A stretch of 64,000 bases of DNA from Shewanella sp. UCD-KL21 (GCF_001957135.1 NZ_MPHK01000009.1:1-64000); one strand, 5' to 3'; positions 8,172 through 17,602 are shown, counted from the stretch's first letter. The notes: generated by a model from the letters alone, not told the origin. Numbers and translations: made by a program.

Positions 8172-10055
8172 ATGGAAATTACAAAATTTTCGCGTATCAG
8201 TAAAATTGGTACCTACTTAAAAAGTCACTTCGGTTTGAGTCTTTTTCTTTTCTCGTTAGCGGTACTATTGTCTGGTGGTGTCATTGCTGCTGATAGCGCC
8301 GTTGCTGCAGCAAAAGATACTGCGGGCCCAATAGCATTTGTGTTCACCTATATCGCTAATAACCCTTTTGTGTTCTTATTTTTATCCATTGCATTAGGCT
8401 ACCCTTTAGGGAAAATTACGGTAAAAGGCGTTAACTTAGGCTCGACTGCCGGAACACTCATTATCGGGGTGGGTATCGCGCTAACGGCATTTTCGGTTTA
8501 TGGACTCAGTATTGATGCGCCAGGATTAGTCGAAGATATTTTTCTGATGATGTTTATGTACGCTATTGGTATGAAAGTGGGGCCGCAATTTTTCTCAGGC
8601 CTGAAAAGCGGTGGCATCGACTTTATTGTTATCGGGTTAATTGTTGTATTCAGTAACTTCTTGATTATTTTCTTTGGTGCCAAATTACTTGATTTAGCGC
8701 CAGGCTATGCTGCTGGGATTATCTCTGGTAGTTACACTGTTACTGCGGTTATGGGGGTTGCTCAATCGGCAATTTCTTCTGGTGCTGTGCAGATACCTGA
8801 TGGTATGACAGCTGATCAAATCAGTGCCAATATGGCTGCGGGTTATGCAATTAGTTATATTTTATCAAGCATATTTATCATATTGCTCATAAAGTACCTT
8901 CCGGCAATGTCTGGTAAAGATCCTGTGAAAGCGGGTAAAGAAGCGGAAGAAATGTTTGGCGGCGGTGAGAACTCTGAACCTTTGCCTGGCACCAGTGGTT
9001 TTTCTAATCTTGGTGTATTGCCATTAGATATTCGTTCTTACAAAGTTGAGCATGATGAAATAGTCGGCCAAAGTGTGATGGCACTATTTGATAAGTTCCC
9101 ACATGCGGCAATTTTAAAAGTTGTTCGTGATGATAAAGTGATCGATGCATCTGATAATCCGACATTACAGATGGGTGATGTTATTGGTATCCGCGGTAAT
9201 TATCATGTTCTGATCGAAGGCGGCGACCGTACTGTCGGCACTGAGGTTGATGAGCCTAGGGCCCGTAATGTTGATATTGAAGTGGCTGATATTCATATTG
9301 GTAAATCTGAATATATTGGTAAAAGCATCGAACAAGTAGGTAAAGAGATTGGTTTTGGTGTTCATCTTAAAGCATTGTTTAGACAGGGCACTCAAATAGC
9401 TGCGCTTCCAAAAACAACGATTCAGGTTGGTGATGTACTGCGTTTAGCGGGTTCTGATTGGTGTGTAAAACAAACGGCAAGTAAACTTAATAGTGTGCCT
9501 ATTGTTGAAAGTACCGTAACAGAAACCATGTATCTTGCACTTTCATTATTAATTGGTTTTGTTTGTGGACATGCGAGTGTCAATTTAGGTGGTATTCCGT
9601 TTGCACTGGGTACGTCTGCTGGTTGTATGCTTACCGGTATCGTTTTTTCATACTTAAGAACTCGAAACCCCACCTTAGGTGGACCAATGAGCGAAGGCGC
9701 TCGAAGCTTCTTACAAGATATTGGCTTAAGCTTATTTGTTGCGGTATTAGCAGCCTCTGTTGGGCCAAAAATATTGTCATCATTCCAAGGTATTATTGTT
9801 ATTAAAATAGCGGGATTAGGGCTTCTTGGTGCACTATTACCACCATTGCTTGCTTGGGTATATGGATTGGTGTTCCGTCGTATGAACCCTGCCATTCTAG
9901 CTGGCGCTTGTGCTGGTGCACGTAATAGTACACCTGCAATGAAAGGTGCTCAGGATGCTTGTGAAAGTGATCTACCTGCTGTTGGTTACCCTGTACCTTA
10001 TGCATTAACCTCAATGCTTGTATTGATTTTGGGTTATTTATCTATGGTTTTGTAA
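8172..10055 (+). CDS. AspT/AAE-family aspartate:alanine-type exchanger in a gad cluster
   Basis: The 627-aa membrane protein has the AAE-family layout: an N-terminal hydrophobic segment, a first block of about five TM helices (to ~residue 250, with AGIISGSYTVTAVMGVAQSAI), a hydrophilic centre of ~200 residues with two TrkA-C/RCK-C-like domains, and a second TM block containing ACAGARNSTPAMKGAQDAC. The duplicated G-x-x-x-(S/R)-x-T-P/V-A motif is typical of the family. A longer frame from TTG at 8148 exists, but ATG 8172 has a GAGAC site upstream and is preferred. Family members exchange a dicarboxylic amino acid for its decarboxylation product, so glutamate:GABA exchange is the likely job here, replacing GadC. 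The substrate is inference. Confidence 0.85.
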   Translation: MEITKFSRISKIGTYLKSHFGLSLFLFSLAVLLSGGVIAADSAVAAAKDTAGPIAFVFTYIANNPFVFLFLSIALGYPLGKITVKGVNLGSTAGTLIIGVGIALTAFSVYGLSIDAPGLVEDIFLMMFMYAIGMKVGPQFFSGLKSGGIDFIVIGLIVVFSNFLIIFFGAKLLDLAPGYAAGIISGSYTVTAVMGVAQSAISSGAVQIPDGMTADQISANMAAGYAISYILSSIFIILLIKYLPAMSGKDPVKAGKEAEEMFGGGENSEPLPGTSGFSNLGVLPLDIRSYKVEHDEIVGQSVMALFDKFPHAAILKVVRDDKVIDASDNPTLQMGDVIGIRGNYHVLIEGGDRTVGTEVDEPRARNVDIEVADIHIGKSEYIGKSIEQVGKEIGFGVHLKALFRQGTQIAALPKTTIQVGDVLRLAGSDWCVKQTASKLNSVPIVESTVTETMYLALSLLIGFVCGHASVNLGGIPFALGTSAGCMLTGIVFSYLRTRNPTLGGPMSEGARSFLQDIGLSLFVAVLAASVGPKILSSFQGIIVIKIAGLGLLGALLPPLLAWVYGLVFRRMNPAILAGACAGARNSTPAMKGAQDACESDLPAVGYPVPYALTSMLVLILGYLSMVL

Positions 10056-10107
10056 CTGTTGAAATGTAGATATTAATCTATTTCAATTCGCAATCCATTC
10101 GATAAAA

Positions 10108-10142
10108 AAAGGGCTACAGGAGATATTTTCTGTAGCCCTTTT
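10108..10142. terminator. Rho-independent terminator after the exchanger gene
   Basis: AAAGGGCTACAG and CTGTAGCCCTTT flank a 10-base loop. A-tract on one side and T-tract on the other suggest it can act in both directions. It lies 50 bases after the exchanger stop. Confidence 0.85.
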
Positions 10143-10187
10143 AAATTGAGTGTTTTAAGTGAATCATCTCTCAACAAGGAATATTTA

Positions 10188-10838
10188 ATGACACCATCAG
10201 CCAGTGCTAAGCCTATTAAAATTGCGGTTAACGTGATGAGGTCGCGTTTGACCATTATTGGTTTTAATATTGCTGTTGCATCGTTTCAAATTGATCATCT
10301 TAATGGTGCCACTGCAGGCGATGCTTTAGGGCTGCAACAGGCGCTGCATGCTAGCTCACATATCTCACTATTATTAGCCATTGCGCTTTCGATGGCGGCA
10401 ATGGTGAGTTATGTATACTCGAGTGAATATGATCAAGTTGGCACATGCACATCATGGCATATTATTGCAGGAGACTTGTTGATGTATTGCGGGCTTGCTG
10501 CCACTTTAGCGGGTTTTTTTGCCCCAATAGAGTCATCACTGAATTTAATGTTAGCGGGGAAGGATGCCTTATCAATACACTTTGATTTTTTACAAACAGC
10601 GATATTATTTGTCGGCAGTGTTAGCTGGTTTATGGCAACCTATATAGGCCCGCTTCATGCCTTGTCCCGTTCGCCATTTCCAAGAAAAAATAATATAGCA
10701 TTGGCTATAGGTTATTTATTACTGCTTAGTGGTTTAGCTGGAATAACGGCAACGGCCGCCGCCATTGATATGAACGACCCTACCCGCGTTTCGGTGGCTC
10801 AATGGCTAACTGAATTTGTACAACCTATACGCTGGTAG
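10188..10838 (+). CDS. Small multi-span membrane protein of unknown function next to gad genes
   Basis: The 216-aa protein has four to five predicted hydrophobic segments (about residues 18-35, 54-76, 93-115, 136-158 and 172-196) separated by short polar loops. No family was recognised. The frame also allows an earlier start, but ATG 10188 has AAGGA seven bases upstream and is chosen. It follows the gadB-exchanger pair in the same direction, behind a terminator, so it may be an independent unit. A link to acid stress is only positional. Confidence 0.6.
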   Translation: MTPSASAKPIKIAVNVMRSRLTIIGFNIAVASFQIDHLNGATAGDALGLQQALHASSHISLLLAIALSMAAMVSYVYSSEYDQVGTCTSWHIIAGDLLMYCGLAATLAGFFAPIESSLNLMLAGKDALSIHFDFLQTAILFVGSVSWFMATYIGPLHALSRSPFPRKNNIALAIGYLLLLSGLAGITATAAAIDMNDPTRVSVAQWLTEFVQPIRW

Positions 10839-10907
10839 TTGTCATTTCATGCTCTCGATGCATTTATTTTTAGATCTATCGTGGTTCCTATTCTGAGTCT
10901 TATCCCG

Positions 10908-12059
10908 TTATGAACAGGCTATCTCTTCTAATGGCGTTATAGGGGCTGTTGAGATACTAGAAGGGGAAGCTTTGTTTATCTTTTTATGGGCTAGCACATA
11001 GCTGGCAGATATGATTTTAGTTGTGCTGTTTAGTCTATTTCGCCCTTGGGCTTTAGCTTCATATAATACCGTGTCAGCATCAGCAATAATGTCTTCGATG
11101 AGTTGAGCCATATTATCGGCTTTGTATTGGTCGAAATTAAAATGACAAGCGCCAGTTGATACCGTGATGGGCTCAGGTGTCATTGCTATTGCGGCGATGT
11201 TACCCATGATCCTTTCGCAGACAATAGTGGATTGTGCTTGGTTAGTGTCAGGAAGCCATATTAAAAATTCTTCGCCACCAAATCGGGCGACTAAATCATA
11301 ATCTCGAAGTGAATGAGCAATTTTTTGGGCGACTGCGACTAATACATCATCACCAGTTTGATGGCCAAAGCTGTCGTTTAACAGTTTAAACCGATCAATA
11401 TCAATCAGGGCAATAGTGCCTTTTCCTTGACTGCGACAAAGCCTATTTAGATCTTTGTGTAGTGTTTGGTACACCCCGCGTCGATTAGGTATATTGGTCA
11501 AACTATCAAAATTAGCTAAGTGATACAGTTCTTTATTAAGCGCTTTAAGCTGTGCTTCTTGTTCTCTACGAATTAACTCGACTTCAACCCAAGACGCCAT
11601 CAGTTGTAAAGCATCGATATCAACGTCGCGAAACGTTCTTGGGTAGGGTGTAGGGCTAGAGAAGTTAAGAGTGCCATAAAGTTCGCCGTTCAGGCGAATG
11701 GGTATACCAATATAGGATTCAAGTCCAAATGCTTTGTATGCCGGGTGTACTGCTAACGCATCATCTTTACCCATATACTCAATACCGACTGGGGCTTGAG
11801 CATGGCAGGTTATACTGCAATAGGTTTCATCTAAATCAAAGCTATCTTCAGGCTTTAGAGGCACTTCATCTGGGGTGACACAATATTTAACCACATATTT
11901 GCTGTTATCGATTTTAGATAAAATACCAATATCTAAATCAAACCGTTCTAAGCCCATCTTTAATAATTCAATGAGCTGATACTCGAAACCTTTATTGTGC
12001 TCTTGGGTGACTTGATACAACCTACGTATAACCCGTTCACTGCTTGATTTATTGGTCAT
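10908..12059 (-). CDS. GAF-GGDEF diguanylate cyclase
   Basis: The 383-aa protein has an N-terminal GAF sensor domain (about residues 10-165; ITCHAQAPVGIEYM, SYIGIPIRLNGELYGTLNF), a short coiled linker (VEVELIRREQEAQLKALNKEL) and a GGDEF domain with LTNIPNRRG, DIDRFKLLNDSFGHQTGDD and the active-site GGEEF. RDYD five residues before GGEEF is a complete inhibitory I-site, so product inhibition by c-di-GMP is expected. The A-site is intact, so it should make c-di-GMP from two GTP. ATG 12059 is chosen over the upstream ATG because AAGGA lies eight bases before it. No signal peptide or TM helix, so cytoplasmic. GAF ligand unknown. Confidence 0.9.
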   Translation of the reverse strand: MTNKSSSERVIRRLYQVTQEHNKGFEYQLIELLKMGLERFDLDIGILSKIDNSKYVVKYCVTPDEVPLKPEDSFDLDETYCSITCHAQAPVGIEYMGKDDALAVHPAYKAFGLESYIGIPIRLNGELYGTLNFSSPTPYPRTFRDVDIDALQLMASWVEVELIRREQEAQLKALNKELYHLANFDSLTNIPNRRGVYQTLHKDLNRLCRSQGKGTIALIDIDRFKLLNDSFGHQTGDDVLVAVAQKIAHSLRDYDLVARFGGEEFLIWLPDTNQAQSTIVCERIMGNIAAIAMTPEPITVSTGACHFNFDQYKADNMAQLIEDIIADADTVLYEAKAQGRNRLNSTTKIISASYVLAHKKINKASPSSISTAPITPLEEIACS

Positions 12060-12538
12060 TAATTTCATCCTTGCTATTAATTGGTCAACCCAGAGAAAGC
12101 GCAAGGGCGACGATTGAATATGCTTTTTTATTTTAGTTTTGAACTCTATTTATTCACATAGCAGCAGTTGTTGAGTGAAATTATTATTTACTGAGTTGAT
12201 TGATAAAATAATAAACACTCACTAAAACATAAGCATCTCGGTCGATACTTGCAAGTCAAAATTACTTATCCATAAACAATTTTAAGGTTTATAACGCGCT
12301 GTTTGCAGCAGCATGTTTACTGAGGGAGGGATAGTCTAGCCGCGATTAGCTGGAAACTTAGTATCAATATATGCAGCAGCGAGTCAGAATGTGAACTTAG
12401 ATGAAAACTGCAACAAAATATTCTGAGCAATGCTTTAAATCAAGTCTACAAGCAGTGCAATTACCTTGAGGGTCATTTAGCTTTTAAGGGTGCTGTTTTG
12501 CTTTTATCAAGCTGCAATAAAAACCAATAAAAAACTCA
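12060..12538. other. Intergenic region upstream of the diguanylate cyclase
   Basis: No gene, RNA or strong repeat recognised. It should contain the cyclase promoter. Confidence 0.5.
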
Positions 12539-12574
12539 TAAAAAAGCCCTTTAGAATATTAATCCTAAAGGGCT
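12539..12574 (-). terminator. Rho-independent terminator downstream of the 23-codon ORF
   Basis: On the minus strand AGCCCTTTAG, a 10-base loop and CTAAAGGGCT run into TTTTTT. No annotated-size gene on the minus strand feeds into it; the only candidate is the short ORF at 12740-12811. Confidence 0.8.
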
Positions 12575-12739
12575 CATTATCGCTCTATGTTGCAAGAGCT
12601 GTTTTGCGCTAACAAAACATCAAGGGTAACGTCCAACTTATTTAGCAAGCAATTGCATACTCAATAGGTCTTCGGTTTTATTGCTGCTAACACTCACCTA
12701 AATTGTTAGGTATTGATGCCAGCAACAACATAATAGCTT

Positions 12740-12811
12740 TTAGTACGATTTGTGCATTTCAACAAAGATACGTTTGTAGCTGTTGATTACGCGATCAAAT
12801 AATTTAGTCAT
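12740..12811 (-). CDS. Candidate 23-residue small protein with good ribosome-binding site
   Basis: ATG at 12811 opens a 23-codon frame beginning MTKLFDRVINSY and ending EMHKSY, stop TAA at 12740. GGAG lies nine bases upstream. The peptide is basic, with aromatic and aliphatic residues alternating with K/R/D and could form an amphipathic helix (LFDRVINSYKRIFVEM). A strong terminator lies 165 bases downstream in the same direction, so the unit looks like a ~270-nt transcript. No family was recognised. Alternatively the transcript is a non-coding RNA and the frame is chance. Confidence 0.5.
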   Translation of the reverse strand: MTKLFDRVINSYKRIFVEMHKSY

Positions 12812-12824
12812 CTTTTAAATCTCC

Positions 12825-13284
12825 ACTCAATAATAATTTCAAATTAGTAGAGTTGGGGATGTAACTTGAAATCCATTCTGTTCAAGTCCAATCGACCTTC
12901 TCTCAACACAGGGCGAATATTAAAGCTTGTTGATGTTTTACTCAAACGAATAAAATTAATCCTAATCATTATTAAAAGTAATCCGAACAGATCGCCTTTG
13001 TGGTCACTATTTAAGCTTTATTTTGATATTTATGTTTATATTCAGTAGCTTGGTTTTTTGGTTAAAATTATTTAGGGTTAAAAAATATATTTCAAAACTT
13101 GATATAGATCTCATTTTGTTACTTAGAGCGTTTTTATTAGTAAAACATGGATTAGAAATCACAATTGTAAAAAAATGTAAAAAAATTCCTAGCAATATTT
13201 TAAGGGGTGGTCAATACATAAAAGTTGGTAGTTTGCGCCATTGCTCAAAACCCACCAAAAAGCCTATGAGAGCTGCAAGTGTGA
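12825..13284. other. AT-rich gene-poor stretch upstream of cydABX
   Basis: Short frames (such as 13023-13304 on the plus strand) are AT-rich chance products without ribosome-binding sites, and one overlaps the FNR box. Nothing else recognised. Confidence 0.5.
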
Positions 13285-13298
13285 TTGATTTGAATCAA
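13285..13298. promoter_or_regulatory. Perfect FNR/EtrA-type binding site upstream of cydABX
   Basis: TTGATTTGAATCAA matches the FNR consensus TTGAT-N4-ATCAA at all ten defined positions. It is 320 bases upstream of the cydA start. In Shewanella the FNR homologue is EtrA. Whether it activates or represses depends on the unmapped transcription start; a TATAAA-like hexamer at 13310-13315 would place the site close to the -35 region. Confidence 0.7.
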
Positions 13299-13584
13299 AT
13301 TTAGATGATATAAAATAGCAGTGTGTACCATTAATTATTTAACTAAGCTGTTGTATTTGCTTGTTATGTAGTTTTTGTAGACTTGTTTTTCTTGCGTTGC
13401 ATCACCTTTTACCGTTTAGCGTGATAGGTATCTCATTATTGCGATGCAAAGGCGAGATAAACTAAAAACGAAATTGAGTTACGGTAAGCTTAAGTTAACA
13501 ATTTATTAACCTGTTTTTTAAGCGCTACTTTAGATTAATAAAATTATTTCCTGCAATAGCACTTTTGCAATTGAGGGAGTCGAC

Positions 13585-13608
13585 ATGACATTTGGATGTA
13601 CTGGGTAA
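13585..13608 (+). CDS. Candidate 7-codon leader ORF before cydA
   Basis: ATG at 13585 with GAGGGA six to eleven bases upstream, encoding MTFGCTG, ends at TAA 13606-13608. The stop overlaps the AAGGAG ribosome-binding site of cydA, which starts 11 bases later. Such an arrangement permits translational coupling. The Shine-Dalgarno is stronger than usual for chance, but coding cannot be shown from seven codons. Confidence 0.35.
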   Translation: MTFGCTG

Positions 13609-13618
13609 GGAGTCGCCA

Positions 13619-15175
13619 ATGATTATTGAAGAGGTTGTGGAACTGTCACGGTTACAGTTCGCGCTAACAGCCATGTACCACTTTATATTTGTACCTTTAA
13701 CGTTAGGTCTAGCGTTTATTTTGGCTATTATGGAATCCGTTTATGTGATGACTAATAACCAAATCTATAAAGATATGACCAAGTTTTGGGGTAAGTTATT
13801 TGGTATTAACTTTGCTTTAGGTGTGACCACCGGTTTAGCAATGGAATTCCAGTTCGGTACTAACTGGGCGTATTTCTCACATTATGTGGGTGATATTTTT
13901 GGTGCGCCACTGGCGATTGAAGGCTTAATGGCTTTCTTCCTAGAATCTACCTTAGTCGGTATGTTCTTCTTCGGTTGGGATCGCTTTAGTAAGCGTCAAC
14001 ATTTAGCGGTCACTTGGTTAGTTGCTATTGGCTCTAACATGTCTGCTTTATGGATCCTTATTGCCAATGGTTGGATGCAAAACCCTGTAGGGTCTGTGTT
14101 TAACTATGAAACAATGCGTATGGAAATGACCAGCTTCGCTGAAGTACTGTTCAACCCTGTAGCGCAAGTTAAGTTTGTTCATACCGTAGCATCAGGTTAT
14201 GTTGCCGGCGCTATGTTCGTCTTGGCAATTAGTTCTTACTTTATCCTTAAAGGTCGTGATTTACCGTTTGCCCGTCGCTCGTTTGCGATTGCAGCAAGTT
14301 TTGGTATGGCGTCAATCCTATCGGTAATGGTACTAGGCGATGAGTCTGGCTATGAAGTCGGTGAAGTACAGCGCGTTAAATTAGCAGCAATTGAAGCTGA
14401 ATGGCACACTGAACCAGCACCAGCAGCCTTTACTGCAGTGGGTTTCCCAAATCAAGAAACAATGGAAACTGACTACGCAATTAAAATCCCATACGTAATG
14501 GGTATTATTGCAACGCGTTCTTTAGATACACAAGTTACTGGTATTATCGACTTAATTGACGAGCATGAAATTCGTATCCGTAACGGTATGATTGCTTACT
14601 CTTTACTTGAGCAACTTCGCGCAGGTAATGAGACAGAGCAAATTCGCGCCGACTTTGAAATGACCAAAGGCGATTTAGGCTATGGTTTACTGCTGAAACG
14701 TTACACTGACAATGTGGTCGATGCGACAGAAGAGCAAATTAAGGCCGCTGCTAAGGATTCTATTCCTAAGGTTGCCCCAATTTTCTGGTCATTCCGTGTC
14801 ATGGTTGCGTGTGGTGTGATTATGCTATTGGTATTTGCTGCGGCATTCTGGCAAAGCACTCGTCATAAAATTGAAGAAAATCGCTGGGTATTACGTGCTG
14901 CGCTTTACAGCTTACCACTGCCTTGGATTGCAATTGAATGTGGTTGGTTTGTGGCAGAGTATGGCCGTCAACCGTGGACCATTTCAGAGGTCCTACCGAC
15001 CTTTATGTCAGCATCAACGCTAACACCAAGTGATATATGGTTCAGTATCATTTCAATCACAGTGTTCTACTCAATCCTATTAGTGATTGAAATGTTCTTA
15101 ATGTTTAAGTTTGCTCGTCTTGGCCCATCATGCCTTAAGACAGGTAGATATCATTTTGAAAACCAAGATGCTTAA
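13619..15175 (+). CDS. cydA: Cytochrome bd ubiquinol oxidase subunit I
   Basis: The 518-aa membrane protein carries the quinol-oxidising site and hemes b558, b595 and d. Visible are [21 protein letters not shown] with the conserved His21 (E. coli His19, heme ligand), [36 protein letters not shown] with the b558 His, and the long periplasmic Q-loop (about residues 250-380, with [12 protein letters not shown]), so it is the long-loop CydA class. ATG 13619 is preferred over the longer frame (from 13592) because AAGGAG lies six bases upstream and it aligns with known CydA starts. First gene of cydABX; FNR box and a short leader ORF lie upstream. Confidence 0.97.
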   Translation: MIIEEVVELSRLQFALTAMYHFIFVPLTLGLAFILAIMESVYVMTNNQIYKDMTKFWGKLFGINFALGVTTGLAMEFQFGTNWAYFSHYVGDIFGAPLAIEGLMAFFLESTLVGMFFFGWDRFSKRQHLAVTWLVAIGSNMSALWILIANGWMQNPVGSVFNYETMRMEMTSFAEVLFNPVAQVKFVHTVASGYVAGAMFVLAISSYFILKGRDLPFARRSFAIAASFGMASILSVMVLGDESGYEVGEVQRVKLAAIEAEWHTEPAPAAFTAVGFPNQETMETDYAIKIPYVMGIIATRSLDTQVTGIIDLIDEHEIRIRNGMIAYSLLEQLRAGNETEQIRADFEMTKGDLGYGLLLKRYTDNVVDATEEQIKAAAKDSIPKVAPIFWSFRVMVACGVIMLLVFAAAFWQSTRHKIEENRWVLRAALYSLPLPWIAIECGWFVAEYGRQPWTISEVLPTFMSASTLTPSDIWFSIISITVFYSILLVIEMFLMFKFARLGPSCLKTGRYHFENQDA

Positions 15176-15190
15176 TCTGAGGACCTGATT

Positions 15191-16330
15191 ATGTTTGATT
15201 ATGAAATGCTAAGATTTATCTGGTGGGCTCTGGTTGGCGTATTGCTAGTTGGGTTTGCTGTGACAGATGGTTTTGATATGGGTGTGGGTGCGTTATTACC
15301 AATTATTGGTAAAGATGACACTGAGCGCCGTATCATGATTAACTCGATTGCGCCGCATTGGGATGGTAACCAAGTTTGGTTAATTACTGCAGGTGGCGCG
15401 TTATTTGCCGCTTGGCCAATGGTTTATGGTGTGTCTTTCTCAGGCTTTTATGTGGCAATGATGTTGGTGTTGTTTGCCTTATTCTTGCGCCCTGTAGGCT
15501 TTGATTACCGCTCAAAAATTGAAGATCCAAGATGGCGCAAGTCATGGGATTGGGCCTTGTTTGTTGGTGGTTTTGTACCGCCGTTAATCATCGGTGTTGC
15601 TTTTGGTAACTTGCTTCAAGGTGTACCTTTTGACTTTGATCAATTCTTACGTGCAACTTACCACGGCGGCTTTTTTGGTCTACTAAACCCATTTGGTTTA
15701 TTAGCAGGCTTAATCAGTGCGCTTATGATGATGATGCAAGGCGCTTCATGGTTACAAATGAAGACCGAAGGTGAGCTACGTGTTCGTGCTGCTAAAGCAT
15801 CACAAGTTTGTGGCCTACTGGTAACTGTGTTATTTGCAGTTGCGGGTGTTTGGGTGGTTAATGGTATTGATGGTTATGTGATTACTTCGGTAATTGATAC
15901 TGCTGGTCCTTCTAACCCAACCACTAAAACCGTTGCTATAGAAGCAGGCGCATGGTTAGTTAACTATGATAAGTATCCTCTGACTATGCTGTTCCCAGCA
16001 TTAGGTTTGTTGATGCCAATCTTGGTTATCCTAGCAAGTCGCTTTAACCGTAGTGGTTTCGCATTCTTTTTCAGCTCATTAGCTATTGCAGGTATTATCG
16101 TGACATGTGGCGCAGCAATGTTCCCATTCATCATGCCTTCATCGCTTGATCCAAATGTGAGCTTAACCATGTGGGATTCTACTGCAAGTGAAATAACCCT
16201 TAATGTGATGACTTGGGCGGCGATTATCTTCGTACCGACAGTATTAAGTTACACCATTTGGACTTACTACAAGATGTTTGGCCGCTTAAACCGCGACTTC
16301 ATCGAAAATAACAAAACATCACTTTATTAA
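15191..16330 (+). CDS. cydB: Cytochrome bd ubiquinol oxidase subunit II
   Basis: The 379-aa polytopic protein is the CydB partner of CydA. Recognisable are the N-terminal IWWALVGVLLVGFAVTDGFD, INSIAPHWDGNQVWLITAGG, and FYVAMMLVLFALFLRPVGFD followed by YRSKI, all typical of the family. Length equals E. coli CydB (379). It follows cydA by 15 bases, with GAGG upstream of ATG, so it is co-transcribed. With CydA it forms the high-affinity oxygen reductase of the inner membrane, used at low oxygen. Confidence 0.97.
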   Translation: MFDYEMLRFIWWALVGVLLVGFAVTDGFDMGVGALLPIIGKDDTERRIMINSIAPHWDGNQVWLITAGGALFAAWPMVYGVSFSGFYVAMMLVLFALFLRPVGFDYRSKIEDPRWRKSWDWALFVGGFVPPLIIGVAFGNLLQGVPFDFDQFLRATYHGGFFGLLNPFGLLAGLISALMMMMQGASWLQMKTEGELRVRAAKASQVCGLLVTVLFAVAGVWVVNGIDGYVITSVIDTAGPSNPTTKTVAIEAGAWLVNYDKYPLTMLFPALGLLMPILVILASRFNRSGFAFFFSSLAIAGIIVTCGAAMFPFIMPSSLDPNVSLTMWDSTASEITLNVMTWAAIIFVPTVLSYTIWTYYKMFGRLNRDFIENNKTSLY

Positions 16331-16343
16331 TAAAGGAGCCATT

Positions 16344-16469
16344 ATGTGGTATTTCGCTTGGATTTTAGGTGTATTACTGGCCTGTGCTTTTGGCATCATT
16401 AATGCGCTTTGGCTTGAAAACACTGAAAACTTAGACCGTATTAACGAGTCTGAAGCTAAAAATAAGTAA
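16344..16469 (+). CDS. cydX: Cytochrome bd accessory subunit CydX
   Basis: A 41-codon ORF 13 bases after cydB with AAAGGAG seven bases before ATG. It begins MWYFAWILGVLLACAFGI, nearly identical to the start of E. coli CydX (YbgT), and continues with a short acidic tail (ALWLENTENL). One TM helix. CydX is needed for stability and activity of the CydAB complex. It is too short for most gene finders. Confidence 0.95.
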   Translation: MWYFAWILGVLLACAFGIINALWLENTENLDRINESEAKNK

Positions 16470-16492
16470 GTGTTTTAAGTTGTAAAATATCA

Positions 16493-16518
16493 AACCCTGC
16501 CTAGTGCAGGGTTTTTTA
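16493..16518 (+). terminator. Terminator of the cydABX operon
   Basis: AACCCTGC, loop CTAGT, GCAGGGTT and then TTTT, 24 bases after the cydX stop. Confidence 0.9.
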
Positions 16519-16660
16519 TTGGTTTTTTAGGGCAGCTTAATCAATCACGCTGCTGATTTAGCAAAGGAGCAATTAACGATTTTCTCAAAAGCCTCATAAG
16601 CCATTAGGTGACTGAGGGATTTTTTTATTACAATAGTGATTTACCTGTCTGAGAGTTGCT

Positions 16661-17554
16661 ATGTCTAATAATGCCGGTGCCGAGATTGTGCTAATCCATT
16701 TATTTGTGCATTTAGTCAATGCGGGCAGTTTTACTCAAGTGGCCAATGAGCTGCAAATTCCTGTAGCTACCGTAAGCCGCAAAATAGCTAAGCTTGAAGC
16801 CCACCTTAATACGCAGCTGATCATGCGCAGTACGCGGCGCATTCGCTTAACTGAAGAAGGCGGGGCATTGTTTGAGCGCTATCAAGGGGTGATCGCACAA
16901 CTTGATGTGCTCAACCATCCATCGAAAGCGAAGCCTGAAGGTACCTTGCGCTTAGCCACACCCATTTCTATTACCTCAATGTTGCTGATGGAAGCGATAA
17001 CCGAGTTTTCGATTGCTTATCCTGATATTCAATTACACATCAGCCAAAATAACCAGACTATTGATTTAATTGATGAAGGTGTTGATGTCGCCATTGTCGG
17101 TGGTGCCCAGCCTGATTCATCTTGGGTGTCTAAGTTATTTGGGGTGCTGCATTATGGTTTGTTTGCCGCGCCCAGTTATTTAGACAAAGCGGCAGCAGTG
17201 ACCCACCCTGAGCAGTTAGTTGAGCATAATTTAGTGAAAATGTGGCCGCTGTTTAATTGGATTTTAATTCATAAGCAGTTGGGGGAGTTTTACTATGAAG
17301 GCCCGGCAAAACTGACCTTATCGGATATTCACGGCGCGGTGAAAGCAACAGTAGCAGGAGCGGGGATCATGTATGGTCCCAGTAAATTTGTTGAGCAAGA
17401 AGTGGCCTCAGGGGCATTAGTGCCAGTACTACCTCAGTGGCAGGGTGAGACCCGGCGTATTTCGCTGCTATACCATCAGCGCAGTCATCAGCCGCTTAAA
17501 GTACAATTGTTTTTAGACTTCATGTTGGCAAAGTCAGCGTCAATATTTGGCTAG
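16661..17554 (+). CDS. LysR-family transcriptional regulator
   Basis: The 297-aa protein has an N-terminal winged HTH (residues ~8-68; SFTQVANELQIPVATVSRKIAKLEAHL, TRRIRLTEEG) and a C-terminal periplasmic-binding-like effector domain (~95-290). It belongs to the large LysR/CrgA-like group. It is convergent with lldG (48 bases apart), so it does not have the usual divergent arrangement with its target. In some Shewanella the lactate locus has a separate regulator, but a link with lldEFG is not shown here. Start ATG 16661 has GAGAG upstream. Confidence 0.88.
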   Translation: MSNNAGAEIVLIHLFVHLVNAGSFTQVANELQIPVATVSRKIAKLEAHLNTQLIMRSTRRIRLTEEGGALFERYQGVIAQLDVLNHPSKAKPEGTLRLATPISITSMLLMEAITEFSIAYPDIQLHISQNNQTIDLIDEGVDVAIVGGAQPDSSWVSKLFGVLHYGLFAAPSYLDKAAAVTHPEQLVEHNLVKMWPLFNWILIHKQLGEFYYEGPAKLTLSDIHGAVKATVAGAGIMYGPSKFVEQEVASGALVPVLPQWQGETRRISLLYHQRSHQPLKVQLFLDFMLAKSASIFG

Positions 17555-17602
17555 CAACTGGGGTTGCTAGCCAACAATAAGGTGTAGTTTGTCGATAGAT
17601 AC

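Noticed and set aside
13023..13304. 93-codon plus-strand frame upstream of cydA
   Set aside because: AT-rich, no ribosome-binding site, and its end overlaps the perfect FNR box; likely chance.
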